A DNA stretch of 64,000 nt from Agathobacter sp. (GCA_017409825.1 JAFQRZ010000023.1:1-64000); one strand, 5' to 3'. Positions 34,919-43,531 are shown, counted from the first letter of the stretch. Made by a program: numbers and translations. Notes: generated by a model from the sequence alone, not told the origin.

Positions 34919-35395
34919 ATGATTATTACATTGGAAAATAGAACGGCTGATTCGGTTAGAACCTATTTTGAAAAGACAAATAGACCCGAAATCAAGCAGG
35001 TATTACCTCAAAAAGCAAAGAATGTTGAGGAAGCATTAGAGGATTACGAAAAAACGTTGTTGCCAAATGCGACAAGCTTTGGTCAGACGGTGTGTGTCGA
35101 TGGGAAATATGTTGGTGATGTTTGGTGCTACTGCATTAATATGGACAATGAACCAAACTGTATGCTTAGTTTTTGTATTTTTGAACTTGAATATTGGTCT
35201 AAGGGCATTGCTACAACGGCTGTAAAAATGTTTATTAAGAATATTTGTGCCCAATATAATGTTAAAATCATTGGTGCATTTTCCTTTGCACATAATAATG
35301 CCTCCATAAGAGTTTTGGAAAAAAATGGTTTTATAGTTATGGAAGAATTTGAAGAAGATGGAGTTTGGTCAAAGTATCTTCAATATGAGTGCTGA
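34919..35395 (+). CDS. GNAT family N-acetyltransferase
   Basis: This 158-residue protein shows the GNAT fold: an acceptor-side N-terminal part, the strand ELEYWSKGIATTAVKMFI (a Q/R-x-x-G-x-G/A-like acetyl-CoA loop, here WSKGIAT), and the C-terminal HNNASIRVLEKNGF signature. It is of the RimJ/RimL-like class. The substrate is unknown. A second GNAT gene follows. Confidence 0.85.
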   Translation: MIITLENRTADSVRTYFEKTNRPEIKQVLPQKAKNVEEALEDYEKTLLPNATSFGQTVCVDGKYVGDVWCYCINMDNEPNCMLSFCIFELEYWSKGIATTAVKMFIKNICAQYNVKIIGAFSFAHNNASIRVLEKNGFIVMEEFEEDGVWSKYLQYEC

Positions 35396-35471
35396 TAAAT
35401 TCAAATATGTAGAACAGTTAGATAAAATTGAATAAGTCGAATAGATAAATAAGAATACGACGGAGGCTTTT

Positions 35472-35987
35472 ATGAAAATAAATGATATTGAAACATCTAG
35501 ACTTTTATTAAGAGGCTTCACGCAAGAGGATGCTTTATGGGCATATAGTATTTGGAATAATCCAGAGATGGGACAATATTTACCAGACGAAGCAAAAGAA
35601 GAGATAGATGATGAATATTTGAAAATGTTAGAAGGCTTGGGCGAGGATGATGAATGCTGTTATTTGATTCCTGTTTTTAAGGATTCATTAGAACGAGTAG
35701 GAACATGCAGTTTCATGATAAGTGAAGATAAGAAAGTATATGATATTGCTTATTGTGTACATAAAAATTTTTGGTGTCAAGGCTATGCAACCGAGATTGC
35801 CCAAGGAATGATAAATTATGCTCGTGGTCAAGGTGCAGAGAAAGTGACTATTTTTGTGGGGCAAGAAAATGTTGCTTCTAATCGTGTTGCTCAGAAGTGT
35901 GGTGGAAAAATTGTCAGCGAAAACACATACAAAAAAAGAGGAACAGATATTATCATGAAAGATTATAAATATGAAATTTTATTGTAA
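35472..35987 (+). CDS. RimJ/RimL-type GNAT acetyltransferase
   Basis: This 171-residue protein begins ETSRLLLRGFTQEDA, the standard opening of RimJ/RimL-like acetyltransferases. NFWCQGYATEIAQGMI forms the acetyl-CoA loop and NVASNRVAQKCGG the C-terminal motif. The substrate is unknown. An ACGGAGG site precedes the ATG. Confidence 0.87.
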   Translation: MKINDIETSRLLLRGFTQEDALWAYSIWNNPEMGQYLPDEAKEEIDDEYLKMLEGLGEDDECCYLIPVFKDSLERVGTCSFMISEDKKVYDIAYCVHKNFWCQGYATEIAQGMINYARGQGAEKVTIFVGQENVASNRVAQKCGGKIVSENTYKKRGTDIIMKDYKYEILL

Positions 35988-36041
35988 GTATCCTTTATAG
36001 AATGAAAAATTCCAATATAATGAAAAGGCGGAAGAATTAAT

Positions 36042-36575
36042 ATGGAAACAATGTATGTGAACGAAAAAGAGTATACGATAATCAAACTCCTCGGAAAAGG
36101 AAAAGGTGGCTATTCTTACCTTGCGACGGATGGTGTGAAACAGTATGTGTTAAAGCAGATTCACCATGAACCATGTGATTATTATACATTTGGAAATAAA
36201 ATTGAAGCGGAACAGAACGATTATCGTAGATTGCAAGAAACGGGAATTCGAATTCCTAAGATGCTAGATATTGATATTTCTGCGGAAAGAATCCTCAAAG
36301 AATATATCGATGGACCAACTATTTTGGAACTTGTGAAAGAAGATAAGATGAAAGAAATCTATTTGGAGCAGATGCACGAAATGGCGGTACAGGTTTATGC
36401 GCATGGATTAAATATTGACTATTTTCCTACCAATTTGGTGGTGCAGGATGACTTGATTTATTATATTGATTATGAATGTAACGGATATATGGAAGAGTGG
36501 AATTTTGAAAACTGGGGTATCAAATATTGGTCAAAGACACCAGAGTTTGTGGAGTATGTAAAACAGCACGAGTAG
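36042..36575 (+). CDS. Small kinase-like protein
   Basis: This 177-residue protein looks like a minimal protein kinase fold. It has a Gly-rich loop GKGKGGYSYLA (about residue 18), an invariant-Lys candidate in QYVLKQI, and a hinge (ILKEYIDGPTI). The catalytic-loop equivalent GLNIDYFPTNLVV has Asp and Asn but no HRD, and IDYECN stands at the DFG position. It is shorter than a full kinase, comparable to Bud32/RIO-like or phosphotransferase-like small kinases. The substrate is unknown. A GGCGGAAG site precedes the start. Confidence 0.6.
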   Translation: METMYVNEKEYTIIKLLGKGKGGYSYLATDGVKQYVLKQIHHEPCDYYTFGNKIEAEQNDYRRLQETGIRIPKMLDIDISAERILKEYIDGPTILELVKEDKMKEIYLEQMHEMAVQVYAHGLNIDYFPTNLVVQDDLIYYIDYECNGYMEEWNFENWGIKYWSKTPEFVEYVKQHE

Positions 36576-36585
36576 AGAGGGAACA

Positions 36586-37098
36586 ATGAGAAAAACAGAA
36601 TTTACATATCAGAGATTTTATTTAAGAACAGGGATGTCGGTGCTGATTTTGCCAATTGTTCAAATGATACGCATAATGATACTTCGACCACTAGGAATAA
36701 GTGATGGTTTGTATATCGCTTTGGGTGCAATGATTACAGTTGGAGGTTTGATGCTGTATTATAAATGGTCGGAGAAACTTACTTTCTTTTTTAGAAAAGG
36801 GTACTATTGGGAAGAAAACGGAACGGTTTGTATTCAAAGAGGAAAGACGATTCGAGCAATCACCAATGTGGATTGGTTAAGAGGGACGGATACTTTTGCG
36901 TATGGTCCACGCGTAGCGATGTTGGTTGTGCAATGTGGAAAACGAAAGACAATCCTATTTTCAAGGTCATTAGAAGAGGGAAGGGAATTTTCGGACACAG
37001 AATTATACCCACTTTACCAATTGATTTTGAAAAATAATCCCAAATTAGAAAAAGATGCGAATTTATCTTATTGGTATGAGAGAAAAAAGGAATGTTAA
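36586..37098 (+). CDS. Hypothetical two-helix membrane protein
   Basis: This 170-residue protein has two hydrophobic segments (about residues 15-35 and 43-60) followed by a soluble PH-like domain with basic residues. No family was recognised. It starts 10 bp after the kinase-like gene with an AGAGGGAA site and is followed by a terminator. Confidence 0.6.
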   Translation: MRKTEFTYQRFYLRTGMSVLILPIVQMIRIMILRPLGISDGLYIALGAMITVGGLMLYYKWSEKLTFFFRKGYYWEENGTVCIQRGKTIRAITNVDWLRGTDTFAYGPRVAMLVVQCGKRKTILFSRSLEEGREFSDTELYPLYQLILKNNPKLEKDANLSYWYERKKEC

Positions 37099-37132
37099 TT
37101 TCCGTTGCTTGCAGAAAAGGATAATGAGGTGA

Positions 37133-37166
37133 AGCACAGGTAAAATAAGCCTGTGCTATTTTATTT
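37133..37166 (+). terminator. Rho-independent terminator
   Basis: AGCACAGG (37133-37140) pairs with CCTGTGCT (37150-37157), followed by ATTTTATTTTT. Confidence 0.85.
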
Positions 37167-37187
37167 TTACAAAATGTAATATATATA

Positions 37188-37216
37188 TTGCATTATGCTA
37201 TTTGTTGTGGTATGAT
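37188..37216 (+). promoter_or_regulatory. Promoter of the membrane protein/XRE pair
   Basis: TTGCAT (37188-37193), a 17-bp spacer and TATGAT (37211-37216), 52 bp before the ATG. Confidence 0.6.
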
Positions 37217-37267
37217 ACAGACATGAAAGATATCACATAACGATATGTAGAGTTAGGAGGATAAATT

Positions 37268-37963
37268 ATGTGGAAGAGAAAAAATCAACCAGTAGATGAA
37301 CGAATTGAGAAAGAGAGTAATCGCTTGGCAGCGAAGATGTATTATTTGATGACGGTACTTACTGTTGCTGTACTTGTTGTCAAGTTATGGTATAAGGTTC
37401 CCGTGTATGTATATGCTTTGGAATTGATTTCGTTGGTGGCGAGTGGGATTTACGCACTTGTTTCTGAGTGGAAATATGGTATTCTGTTTTTAAAGGATAA
37501 AGATGAAGAATTATTATCCATTCATCATAAGGTATTATCCAAAGCGATGATGATAAGTTTTTGGATTATAATTACGGGAGAGTTGCTCTTTATATTTATC
37601 GCAAATAAATACATGGAATGGGTAGAACTCTATTTTGTGGTATGGGGAATTCCAGCGTTGATTACTACATTCTTCTCTATTAAGAATGGTTGGATTATCT
37701 GGGGAACGAAAAAGAAAGAGCAGGATGGCAAAAAGGAACTTAAGAAGAGAACTGCGATAGGAGCTCTTTTCTTTGGAATCATTATGGGATTTCCGATGCT
37801 GTTTCAAGATGGTGCATTTCAGCCAGAAGGATTGCTTTGGATTCTCGGTATGGCAGCAGGATGGGGCATTCCATTTTATCTGATTTTTGCAGGGATTATG
37901 AAAGTGTCTGAGAAGATGGCTGACAAAAAAGCAGAGAAGAAGGAAATAGAAGATGAAGAATAA
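37268..37963 (+). CDS. DUF6773-like membrane protein
   Basis: This 231-residue protein has six hydrophobic segments (from residue 28 to 210) and charged ends, Lys/Glu-rich at the C-terminus. It belongs with membrane proteins found next to small XRE regulators in Firmicutes. The function is unknown. AGGAGG precedes the ATG, and it overlaps the XRE gene by 11 bp. Confidence 0.7.
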   Translation: MWKRKNQPVDERIEKESNRLAAKMYYLMTVLTVAVLVVKLWYKVPVYVYALELISLVASGIYALVSEWKYGILFLKDKDEELLSIHHKVLSKAMMISFWIIITGELLFIFIANKYMEWVELYFVVWGIPALITTFFSIKNGWIIWGTKKKEQDGKKELKKRTAIGALFFGIIMGFPMLFQDGAFQPEGLLWILGMAAGWGIPFYLIFAGIMKVSEKMADKKAEKKEIEDEE

Positions 37964-38150
37964 AAGAATGAAGATTGCACGTATTGAGTGTGATTTGACA
38001 CAGGAGCAGTTGGCGGATAAAGTTGGTGTTGCAAGACAAACCATTGGATTAATTGAAGCAGGAAACTATAATCCGAGCATTAGTTTGTGTATCGAGATTT
38101 GCAAGGCCCTAAATAAAACCTTGGATGATTTGTTTTGGGTAGAGGAGTAG
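37953..38150 (+). CDS. Small XRE-family regulator
   Basis: This 65-residue protein is a single Cro/CI helix-turn-helix: KIARIECDLTQEQLADKVGVARQTIGLIEAGNYNPSISLCIEICKAL. Such small regulators usually control their own operon with an adjoining membrane protein, here the gene that overlaps it upstream. It ends 4 bp before the Crp/Fnr gene. Confidence 0.9.
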   Translation: MKNKRMKIARIECDLTQEQLADKVGVARQTIGLIEAGNYNPSISLCIEICKALNKTLDDLFWVEE

Positions 38151-38154
38151 AAGG

Positions 38155-38811
38155 ATGAGAAACTACGAAATGTTATTCCCATTTTGGTCGAAGCTTTCTG
38201 ATGCGGAAAAGGAGTTAATTGAACAAACAACATATATCGAAACTTACAACAAAGGGATGCTGATGCACCGCACAGAGGATAGTTGCAAAGGTTTAATGAC
38301 TGTACTTACAGGACAGCTTCGTACTTATATTCTTTCGGAAGAAGGACGAGAGGTGACGTTGTTTCGTGTGAATGCAGAAGAAGTATGCGTATTGTCGGCT
38401 TCTTGTTTGTTGGATGCCATTACATTTGATGTTTTGATTGAAGCAACAGAAGATACGGAAGTGCTGGTTGTGCCATCGGCGGTGCTAAATCAGGTAATGC
38501 AGCAAAATCCTTATGTGGAATTGTTTTTATACAAAGCTGCGACAGAGAAGTTTTCCGATGTAATGTGGACGATGCAGCAGATTCTTTTCTTAAAAATTGA
38601 TCAGAGAGTGGCTCAGTTTTTGTGGGATGAGATGATTCAGAAGAATAGCATGACACTTTCTATTACCCATGATGAAATTGCACGATATATTGGGAGTGCC
38701 CGTGAGGTTGTGACGAAGGTGCTCAAATATATGGTAAAAGAAAATGTGTTGGAACTGAAACGTGGGACAATAATTATATTGGATAAAGAAAAATTGCGTG
38801 GATACATGTAA
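38155..38811 (+). CDS. Crp/Fnr-family transcriptional regulator
   Basis: This 218-residue regulator has a cyclic-nucleotide-binding-like sensor domain (residues 10-130), a dimer helix (about 135-160) and a C-terminal helix-turn-helix (ITHDEIARYIGSAREVVTKVLKYM). It lacks the N-terminal Cys cluster of Fnr. The sensor domain has a Cys pair in VCVLSASCLL, a feature I associate with clostridial members. The neighbours are ferredoxin-type genes, and a perfect palindrome lies 8 bp downstream of its stop, so it likely controls those genes. Confidence 0.9.
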   Translation: MRNYEMLFPFWSKLSDAEKELIEQTTYIETYNKGMLMHRTEDSCKGLMTVLTGQLRTYILSEEGREVTLFRVNAEEVCVLSASCLLDAITFDVLIEATEDTEVLVVPSAVLNQVMQQNPYVELFLYKAATEKFSDVMWTMQQILFLKIDQRVAQFLWDEMIQKNSMTLSITHDEIARYIGSAREVVTKVLKYMVKENVLELKRGTIIILDKEKLRGYM

Positions 38812-38818
38812 AATAGGA

Positions 38819-38835
38819 ATGTGACTTTGTCACAT
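38819..38835. promoter_or_regulatory. Crp/Fnr-type palindromic operator
   Basis: ATGTGAC-TTT-GTCACAT is a perfect palindrome of 7-bp arms. It resembles the CRP consensus TGTGA-N6-TCACA, here with a 5-bp centre. It sits between the Crp/Fnr gene and the iron-sulfur genes. Confidence 0.8.
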
Positions 38836-38841
38836 ATTTAG

Positions 38842-38888
38842 TCTCTGATTTATGGTAGGTTAGCAGTATCGTAAGTCAGAGATTTTTT
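38842..38888 (+). terminator. Terminator or attenuator before the ferredoxin gene
   Basis: TCTCTGATTTA (38842-38852) pairs with TAAGTCAGAGA (38872-38882, one G-U pair) around 19 bases, followed by TTTTTT. It lies downstream of the operator, so it either ends the Crp/Fnr transcript or attenuates the operator-controlled one. Confidence 0.7.
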
Positions 38889-38919
38889 GCGAGAATAAGT
38901 ATGAAGGGAATATATTATC

Positions 38920-39123
38920 ATGGCATCAAAAAAATATGCGGAAGTAGATAAGAACAGATGCGTTGCCTGTGGCGTATGTGTAAAGGAATGTCCAATGCAG
39001 GCGGTAAGTGTTTGGAAAGGTTGTTATGCAAGTGTTGCAAAAGATATTTGCATTGGTTGTGGAAAATGTGCAAAGAGTTGTCCAGCGGGAAGTATTTCGG
39101 TTGTAGATAGAGTGGAGGCGTAA
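38920..39123 (+). CDS. Small 2[4Fe-4S] ferredoxin
   Basis: This 67-residue protein has two cluster motifs: CVACGVCVKECP and CIGCGKCAKSCP. It is an 8-Fe ferredoxin-type electron carrier with a short spacer between the motifs. It starts after GAAGGGAA and ends 3 bp before the membrane iron-sulfur protein, its likely electron partner. Confidence 0.92.
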   Translation: MASKKYAEVDKNRCVACGVCVKECPMQAVSVWKGCYASVAKDICIGCGKCAKSCPAGSISVVDRVEA

Positions 39124-39126
39124 AAG

Positions 39127-39723
39127 ATGAAACAGACAAAGCAGAAAAAATGGTATGATTATTTGTGGATTTGGTCTATTCTTTATTTTTCTCTAGGATT
39201 TTTTAATATCATGTTTGCATGGCTTGGCATGATAGACTTTATCGTTCCACTTTTGTTTGCAATCATTGGTGGAAACAAAAATTTTTGCAATAAATATTGT
39301 GGTAGAGGACAGCTGTTTACTTTATTGGGAAGCAATTTGAAAGGTTCTAGAAATGCAGCAACACCAAAGTGGATGTCTTCGAAATGGTTCCGTTATGGAT
39401 TCTTGGTGTTTTTCTTGACAATGTTTGGAACAATGATTTTTCAGACATATTTGGTAGGGAGTGGTGCTTCTTCTTTAAAAGAAGTTGTGACATTATTCTG
39501 GACGTTCAAAGTTCCTTGGGGCTGGGCGTATTCTGCAACGGGGATTCCAGAATGGATTGTGCAATTTGCGTTTGGATTTTATAGTATGATGTTGACATCG
39601 ACTTTGATTGGTCTTATAGTAATGGTATTATATAAGCCACGTACGTGGTGTGCATTCTGCCCAATGGGGACTATGACACAGGGCGTTTGTCAGCTTAAAG
39701 CAGCAGGCGAAAAAACAAAATAA
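39127..39723 (+). CDS. Membrane 4Fe-4S protein (NapH/YccM-like)
   Basis: This 198-residue protein has four membrane segments and Cys motifs near both ends: FCNKYCGRGQLF and TWCAFCPMGTMTQGVC. This matches polyferredoxin-type membrane proteins (NapH/NosR/YccM group) that pass electrons across the membrane, but in a short form. Together with the ferredoxin it forms a Crp/Fnr-controlled module. The physiological acceptor is unknown. GGAGGCG precedes the ATG. Confidence 0.8.
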   Translation: MKQTKQKKWYDYLWIWSILYFSLGFFNIMFAWLGMIDFIVPLLFAIIGGNKNFCNKYCGRGQLFTLLGSNLKGSRNAATPKWMSSKWFRYGFLVFFLTMFGTMIFQTYLVGSGASSLKEVVTLFWTFKVPWGWAYSATGIPEWIVQFAFGFYSMMLTSTLIGLIVMVLYKPRTWCAFCPMGTMTQGVCQLKAAGEKTK

Positions 39724-39751
39724 TATTCTGCCACCGGGTAGAGAATGTGAG

Positions 39752-39806
39752 AGCATTCGTGAATGTATCGTTAGGTCTTAGAAGATACATTTGCGGATGC
39801 TTTTTG
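39752..39806 (+). terminator. Rho-independent terminator
   Basis: AGCATTCGTGAATGTATC (39752-39769) pairs imperfectly with GATACATTTGCGGATGCT (39784-39801), followed by TTTT. Confidence 0.8.
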
Positions 39807-39825
39807 TTTTGAAAGGAAATGAATT

Positions 39826-40521
39826 ATGAGACGTATAAAAGAATTTATTAGCTATTTTACAAAGGAAGAACGACTATTGTGGGTGTGTTCAGTTGCATTG
39901 ATTATTATATCTTTTTGTGTTTTCGACCGAGAAAATTATTTGACCTTATCTGCATCCCTAATCGGTGTAACTTCCTTAATCTTCAATGCCAAAGGAAATC
40001 CGTTCGGACAGCTTTTGATGGTGATTTTTAGCTTGTTGTATGGAATCATTTCCTATACTTTTTCTTATTATGGAGAAATGATAACATATCTTGGAATGAC
40101 AATGCCGATGGCTGTGTTCGCTCTGATTTCGTGGTTAAGAAATCCTTATAATGGGAATCGAGCAGAAGTAAAAGTAAATCGCATTTCGCGAAACGAAGTG
40201 ATATTTATGTGGATTATGGTAGCAGTGGTTACCGTGGTGTTTTATTTCATACTAGCATTTTTTCATACTGCGAATATCATTCCTAGCACATTGTCGGTTA
40301 CGACCAGCTTCGTGGCAGTGTATTTGACCTTTCGCAGAAATCCTTATTTTGCGGTCGCGTATGCAGCGAATGATTTGGTGTTAATCGTTCTATGGGTATT
40401 GGCAAGTTTGACAGATGTGAGATATGTATCCGTGGTGGTGTGCTTTATAGCATTTTTTGTGAATGATATATATGGATTTTGGAATTGGAGGAAGATGGAG
40501 ATAAGACAAATGAAACCGTGA
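39826..40521 (+). CDS. PnuC-like nicotinamide riboside transporter
   Basis: This 231-residue membrane protein has seven to eight hydrophobic segments and PnuC features: SLIFNAKGNPFGQLLMVIFSLLYG in the first half and YFAVAYAANDLVLIVLWVLAS with VNDIYGFWNWRKM near the end. PnuC proteins take up nicotinamide riboside for NAD synthesis. No NadR/NiaR site was identified upstream. The stop lies inside the terminator stem. Confidence 0.88.
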   Translation: MRRIKEFISYFTKEERLLWVCSVALIIISFCVFDRENYLTLSASLIGVTSLIFNAKGNPFGQLLMVIFSLLYGIISYTFSYYGEMITYLGMTMPMAVFALISWLRNPYNGNRAEVKVNRISRNEVIFMWIMVAVVTVVFYFILAFFHTANIIPSTLSVTTSFVAVYLTFRRNPYFAVAYAANDLVLIVLWVLASLTDVRYVSVVVCFIAFFVNDIYGFWNWRKMEIRQMKP

Positions 40522-40537
40522 TGAAGTCATGGTTTTT
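40514..40537 (+). terminator. Short terminator after the PnuC-like gene
   Basis: AACCGTGA pairs with TCATGGTT (one G-U) around a 5-base loop, followed by T-rich sequence. It overlaps the stop codon. Confidence 0.65.
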
Positions 40538-40549
40538 ATTATGCATATA

Positions 40550-40604
40550 TTGACAATATCGAGTATCGATATTATAATAAAAATAGAAATATCGATACTC
40601 GATA
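40550..40604 (+). promoter_or_regulatory. PadR-type promoter/operator
   Basis: A consensus promoter, TTGACA (40550-40555), 17 bp, TATAAT (40573-40578), is wrapped by a perfect 17-bp inverted repeat: TATCGAGTATCGATATT (40557-40573) fills the spacer, and its reverse complement (40588-40604) lies just after the -10. Each arm also contains smaller ATCGAT/ATCGAG symmetry. This is the expected layout of an autoregulated repressor, most likely the PadR protein encoded two genes downstream. Confidence 0.85.
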
Positions 40605-40646
40605 ATTAAGTGATTATACATATATATGAGAGAAGGAGGGGCTTGT

Positions 40647-41933
40647 ATGAGTGTAAAGAAAAAAACGGTATTTAAAACTTTTGATTATATGCATTGTGAT
40701 GATTTTGCAAGGTTCTTAAGCGAGATGGCAGCGAAAGGCTGGCATTTCAAAGAATGGGAACTTGGACTTAAGTTTGAACAAGGTGAACCGGAGCAGGTGG
40801 TTTATGCAGTAGAAGTGTTTACGGATGCGAGTGAATATGATTTGAGACCAGAAGCCAATACGACCTTGAATTTTGCAGAGTATTGTAGAGAAGCTGGCTG
40901 GGAGCTTGTGGATGCGAAGCGGAAGTTCTGTATTTTCAAGCGAGTGCAGGAGGATGCGGTTCCGATTTTGACCCAGGAGGAACGTGTGGAGAATACTTAC
41001 AAAGAGCGTAACAGAGAGCTGATTCCAGGCTTTGTCATTAGTGCAATGATGCTGACCATGCAGGTGTTGGATTTGTCGAGTAAATATTTATTTCCTGCAA
41101 GAATCTTTTCTCCATTTACTTTGTCACTTCTGATATTATGGGCGACTGGATTTATCGAAAGATGTGTAAAATTAATCGGACTTTGGATGTGGAAACGCAA
41201 GATGAAACAAAAGCTTGCTGCGGGTGAAACGATTTATTTGGGAAATGACAGTGGAAAGTTACAAATCCTTTCAAAGAGCGGATTTTGGATTTCGATTATC
41301 ATTGAATTAATGTGTATCGCAATGATTCCCGAAAAGTGGCTTTGGCAGCTGGTTGTATTTTTCATTGGTTTGCTTTTAAGCATTTTAGTATTATCTATGA
41401 TTTTGGCGAAAGTTCGTCCGGAAAGTAATACGAATTTTATTATCCAGACCGCTTTCAGTATGTTCTATATTGTTACGATTCTTATTGTGGCAGTTTGTTT
41501 TGGAGAGCTAGAGCGACAGGACCGTATCCAAGCAGAGGCTCCACTTATGAAAGAAGATTACGTGGAATTTCGTGGTGAGGTGGAAAGCATCACCTTGTAT
41601 GATGATCGCAATATATTGGGAAGAAGCCAAAAATACTTAATCTCATACGAAGATAGGGAAGATGGACTTAGCAGTAGTCTTCATTATTTTAAATATTCCA
41701 GTGAAGTTGAATGGATTATGGATCGGATTTGGCAACTGGAAACAGATATGTGGAGTGGGGACGAATGGGAAGAGTGCACGCAGGAATGGGAGGCTAATAT
41801 TGCTTTTTATGATGGAAATAAAACATATTGTGTGCGATATGATGATATTATTTTGATATTTGATGATTACGATGAAAGAGTCCTCGCCCAGGAACAAATC
41901 GACATTATCCGTGATAAACTGGAGCTAAGGTAG
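40647..41933 (+). CDS. DUF2812 membrane protein
   Basis: This 428-residue protein opens with the DUF2812 domain (residues 1-110): KTFDYMHCDDFARFLSEMAAKGWHFKEW. Four to five membrane segments (130-300) follow, then a soluble C-terminal domain rich in Asp and Trp. DUF2812 genes are commonly paired with a PadR repressor, as here (8 bp downstream). The function is unknown. The ATG at 40647 has GAAGGAGG upstream. Confidence 0.85.
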   Translation: MSVKKKTVFKTFDYMHCDDFARFLSEMAAKGWHFKEWELGLKFEQGEPEQVVYAVEVFTDASEYDLRPEANTTLNFAEYCREAGWELVDAKRKFCIFKRVQEDAVPILTQEERVENTYKERNRELIPGFVISAMMLTMQVLDLSSKYLFPARIFSPFTLSLLILWATGFIERCVKLIGLWMWKRKMKQKLAAGETIYLGNDSGKLQILSKSGFWISIIIELMCIAMIPEKWLWQLVVFFIGLLLSILVLSMILAKVRPESNTNFIIQTAFSMFYIVTILIVAVCFGELERQDRIQAEAPLMKEDYVEFRGEVESITLYDDRNILGRSQKYLISYEDREDGLSSSLHYFKYSSEVEWIMDRIWQLETDMWSGDEWEECTQEWEANIAFYDGNKTYCVRYDDIILIFDDYDERVLAQEQIDIIRDKLELR

Positions 41934-41941
41934 GTGAGTGT

Positions 41942-42247
41942 ATGGCACGAGAACAATTTCAAACCTTGACCGAGCCTATGTATTATATCCTTCTGGCGTT
42001 GACAGAAGAGTGCTGTGGTGTGGATATCATGGAAAAGGTAAAAGGCATTTCTCATGGACGTGTATTGGTAGGACCAGGAACTTTGTATGCTATGCTTGCC
42101 AAATTTGAAGAAAATGATATCATTCGTCGAACAGCATCGGAGGGGCGTAGGAAATCCTATATCATCACAGATATTGGACGTGAGATGCTGCAGAAAGAAT
42201 ACGACAGGCTTAAAGTTATGGTAAAGGATGGAGCGATATTGGGCTAA
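41942..42247 (+). CDS. PadR-family repressor
   Basis: This 101-residue protein is a single PadR winged helix: LTEPMYYILLALTEECCGVDIMEKVKGISHGRVLVGPGTLYAMLAKFEENDII. It lies directly after the DUF2812 gene and probably represses the promoter at 40550-40604. The inducing ligand is unknown. Confidence 0.92.
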   Translation: MAREQFQTLTEPMYYILLALTEECCGVDIMEKVKGISHGRVLVGPGTLYAMLAKFEENDIIRRTASEGRRKSYIITDIGREMLQKEYDRLKVMVKDGAILG

Positions 42248-42314
42248 AAATCCGGTAGGTTCGTCAATCTGACAATAGAACTTCGAAATCTTTGGCACTT
42301 TGCCAATGGTTTTC

Positions 42315-42342
42315 TTGACGAGGATGGGCTATTATGTATACA
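42315..42342 (+). promoter_or_regulatory. Candidate promoter of the sugar-ABC ATPase gene
   Basis: TTGACG (42315-42320), 16 bp, TATACA (42337-42342), followed after 51 bp by the ATG with AGGAGG. Confidence 0.55.
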
Positions 42343-42393
42343 GTGATAATCCCTTAGGGATAAAAAGAGGAGATACTTAGGAGGTATTTTATA

Positions 42394-43500
42394 ATGGCAA
42401 GTTTATCATTAAAAAACATTTGCAAAGTGTATGACAACGGTTTTGAAGCTGTTAAGGACTTCAATCTCGAAGTAGAAGACAAAGAATTTATCATCTTCGT
42501 AGGACCTTCAGGTTGTGGTAAATCTACAACACTTCGTATGATTGCTGGTTTGGAAGATATTTCTTCAGGTGAATTCCGTATCGACGGCAAACTTATGAAC
42601 GACGTAGAACCAAAGGATAGAGATATCGCGATGGTATTCCAGAACTATGCTTTGTATCCACATATGACAGTATTTGACAACATGGCTTTCGCACTTAAGC
42701 TTCGTAAAGTTCCAAAGGACGAAATCAAAGCTAAAGTAGAAGAAGCTGCTCGTATCCTTGACCTTGAAAAATTATTAGATCGTAAACCAAAGGCTTTATC
42801 TGGTGGACAGAGACAGCGTGTTGCTATGGGTCGCGCTATCGTTCGTAATCCTAAGGTATTCCTTATGGACGAACCTTTATCAAACCTTGATGCTAAACTT
42901 CGTGTACAGATGCGTGCTGAAATCGCTGCATTACACAATAGATTAGGCGTTACTATTATCTACGTTACACATGACCAGACAGAAGCTATGACTCTTGGTA
43001 CAAGAATCGTAGTTTTGAAAGATGGTGTTATCATGCAGGTAGATTCTCCACAGAAACTTTACAACGAACCAAACAACTTATTCGTTGCTGGTTTCATCGG
43101 ATCTCCACAGATGAACTTCGTAGATGCTACAGTTGAAGTTGCTGGTGACAAAGCTACATTAGTATTTGGTGATTTCAAGGTTGAATTACCAGCTGCTAAA
43201 GCGAAAAAAGTAATCGATGGCGGATATGCAGGCAAGACAGTTGTTATGGGTATCAGACCAGAAGATATCAGCAATGATGCAGATGAACTTAAGAAATGGC
43301 CAAACATCAGCTCTATCGTTACAAACAACGAATTATTAGGTGCTGAATCTATGGTATACTTCACAGTTGCTGGTGCTAACATGTCAGCAAGAGTTCCTGC
43401 TAGCACAAATGCAAAATACAATGATCCAATCACTCTTTGCATCAATCCTGATAAAGTTCATGTATTTGATAAAGAGACTGAATTGACAATCACAAACTAA
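42394..43500 (+). CDS. ugpC: Sugar ABC importer ATPase (UgpC/MsmK type)
   Basis: This 368-residue ATPase has Walker [10 protein letters not shown] (about residue 39), signature [15 protein letters not shown], Walker [13 protein letters not shown] and switch THDQ. The C-terminal TOBE/MalK-type regulatory domain (about 240-368) includes MGIRPEDI. Such ATPases often serve several carbohydrate importers, and no permease genes are nearby, fitting a shared 'multitasking' subunit. Codon choice is more biased than in neighbours, as for a highly expressed gene. AGGAGG precedes the ATG. Confidence 0.9.
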   Translation: MASLSLKNICKVYDNGFEAVKDFNLEVEDKEFIIFVGPSGCGKSTTLRMIAGLEDISSGEFRIDGKLMNDVEPKDRDIAMVFQNYALYPHMTVFDNMAFALKLRKVPKDEIKAKVEEAARILDLEKLLDRKPKALSGGQRQRVAMGRAIVRNPKVFLMDEPLSNLDAKLRVQMRAEIAALHNRLGVTIIYVTHDQTEAMTLGTRIVVLKDGVIMQVDSPQKLYNEPNNLFVAGFIGSPQMNFVDATVEVAGDKATLVFGDFKVELPAAKAKKVIDGGYAGKTVVMGIRPEDISNDADELKKWPNISSIVTNNELLGAESMVYFTVAGANMSARVPASTNAKYNDPITLCINPDKVHVFDKETELTITN

Positions 43501-43531
43501 TTCGGTAAAATTAAATAGTTGTAAATTTTGG

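Noticed and set aside
40557..40604. Considered as part of a CRISPR-like repeat array
   Set aside because: There are only two copies, in inverted orientation, overlapping a promoter. No regularly spaced direct repeats or cas genes exist in the window.
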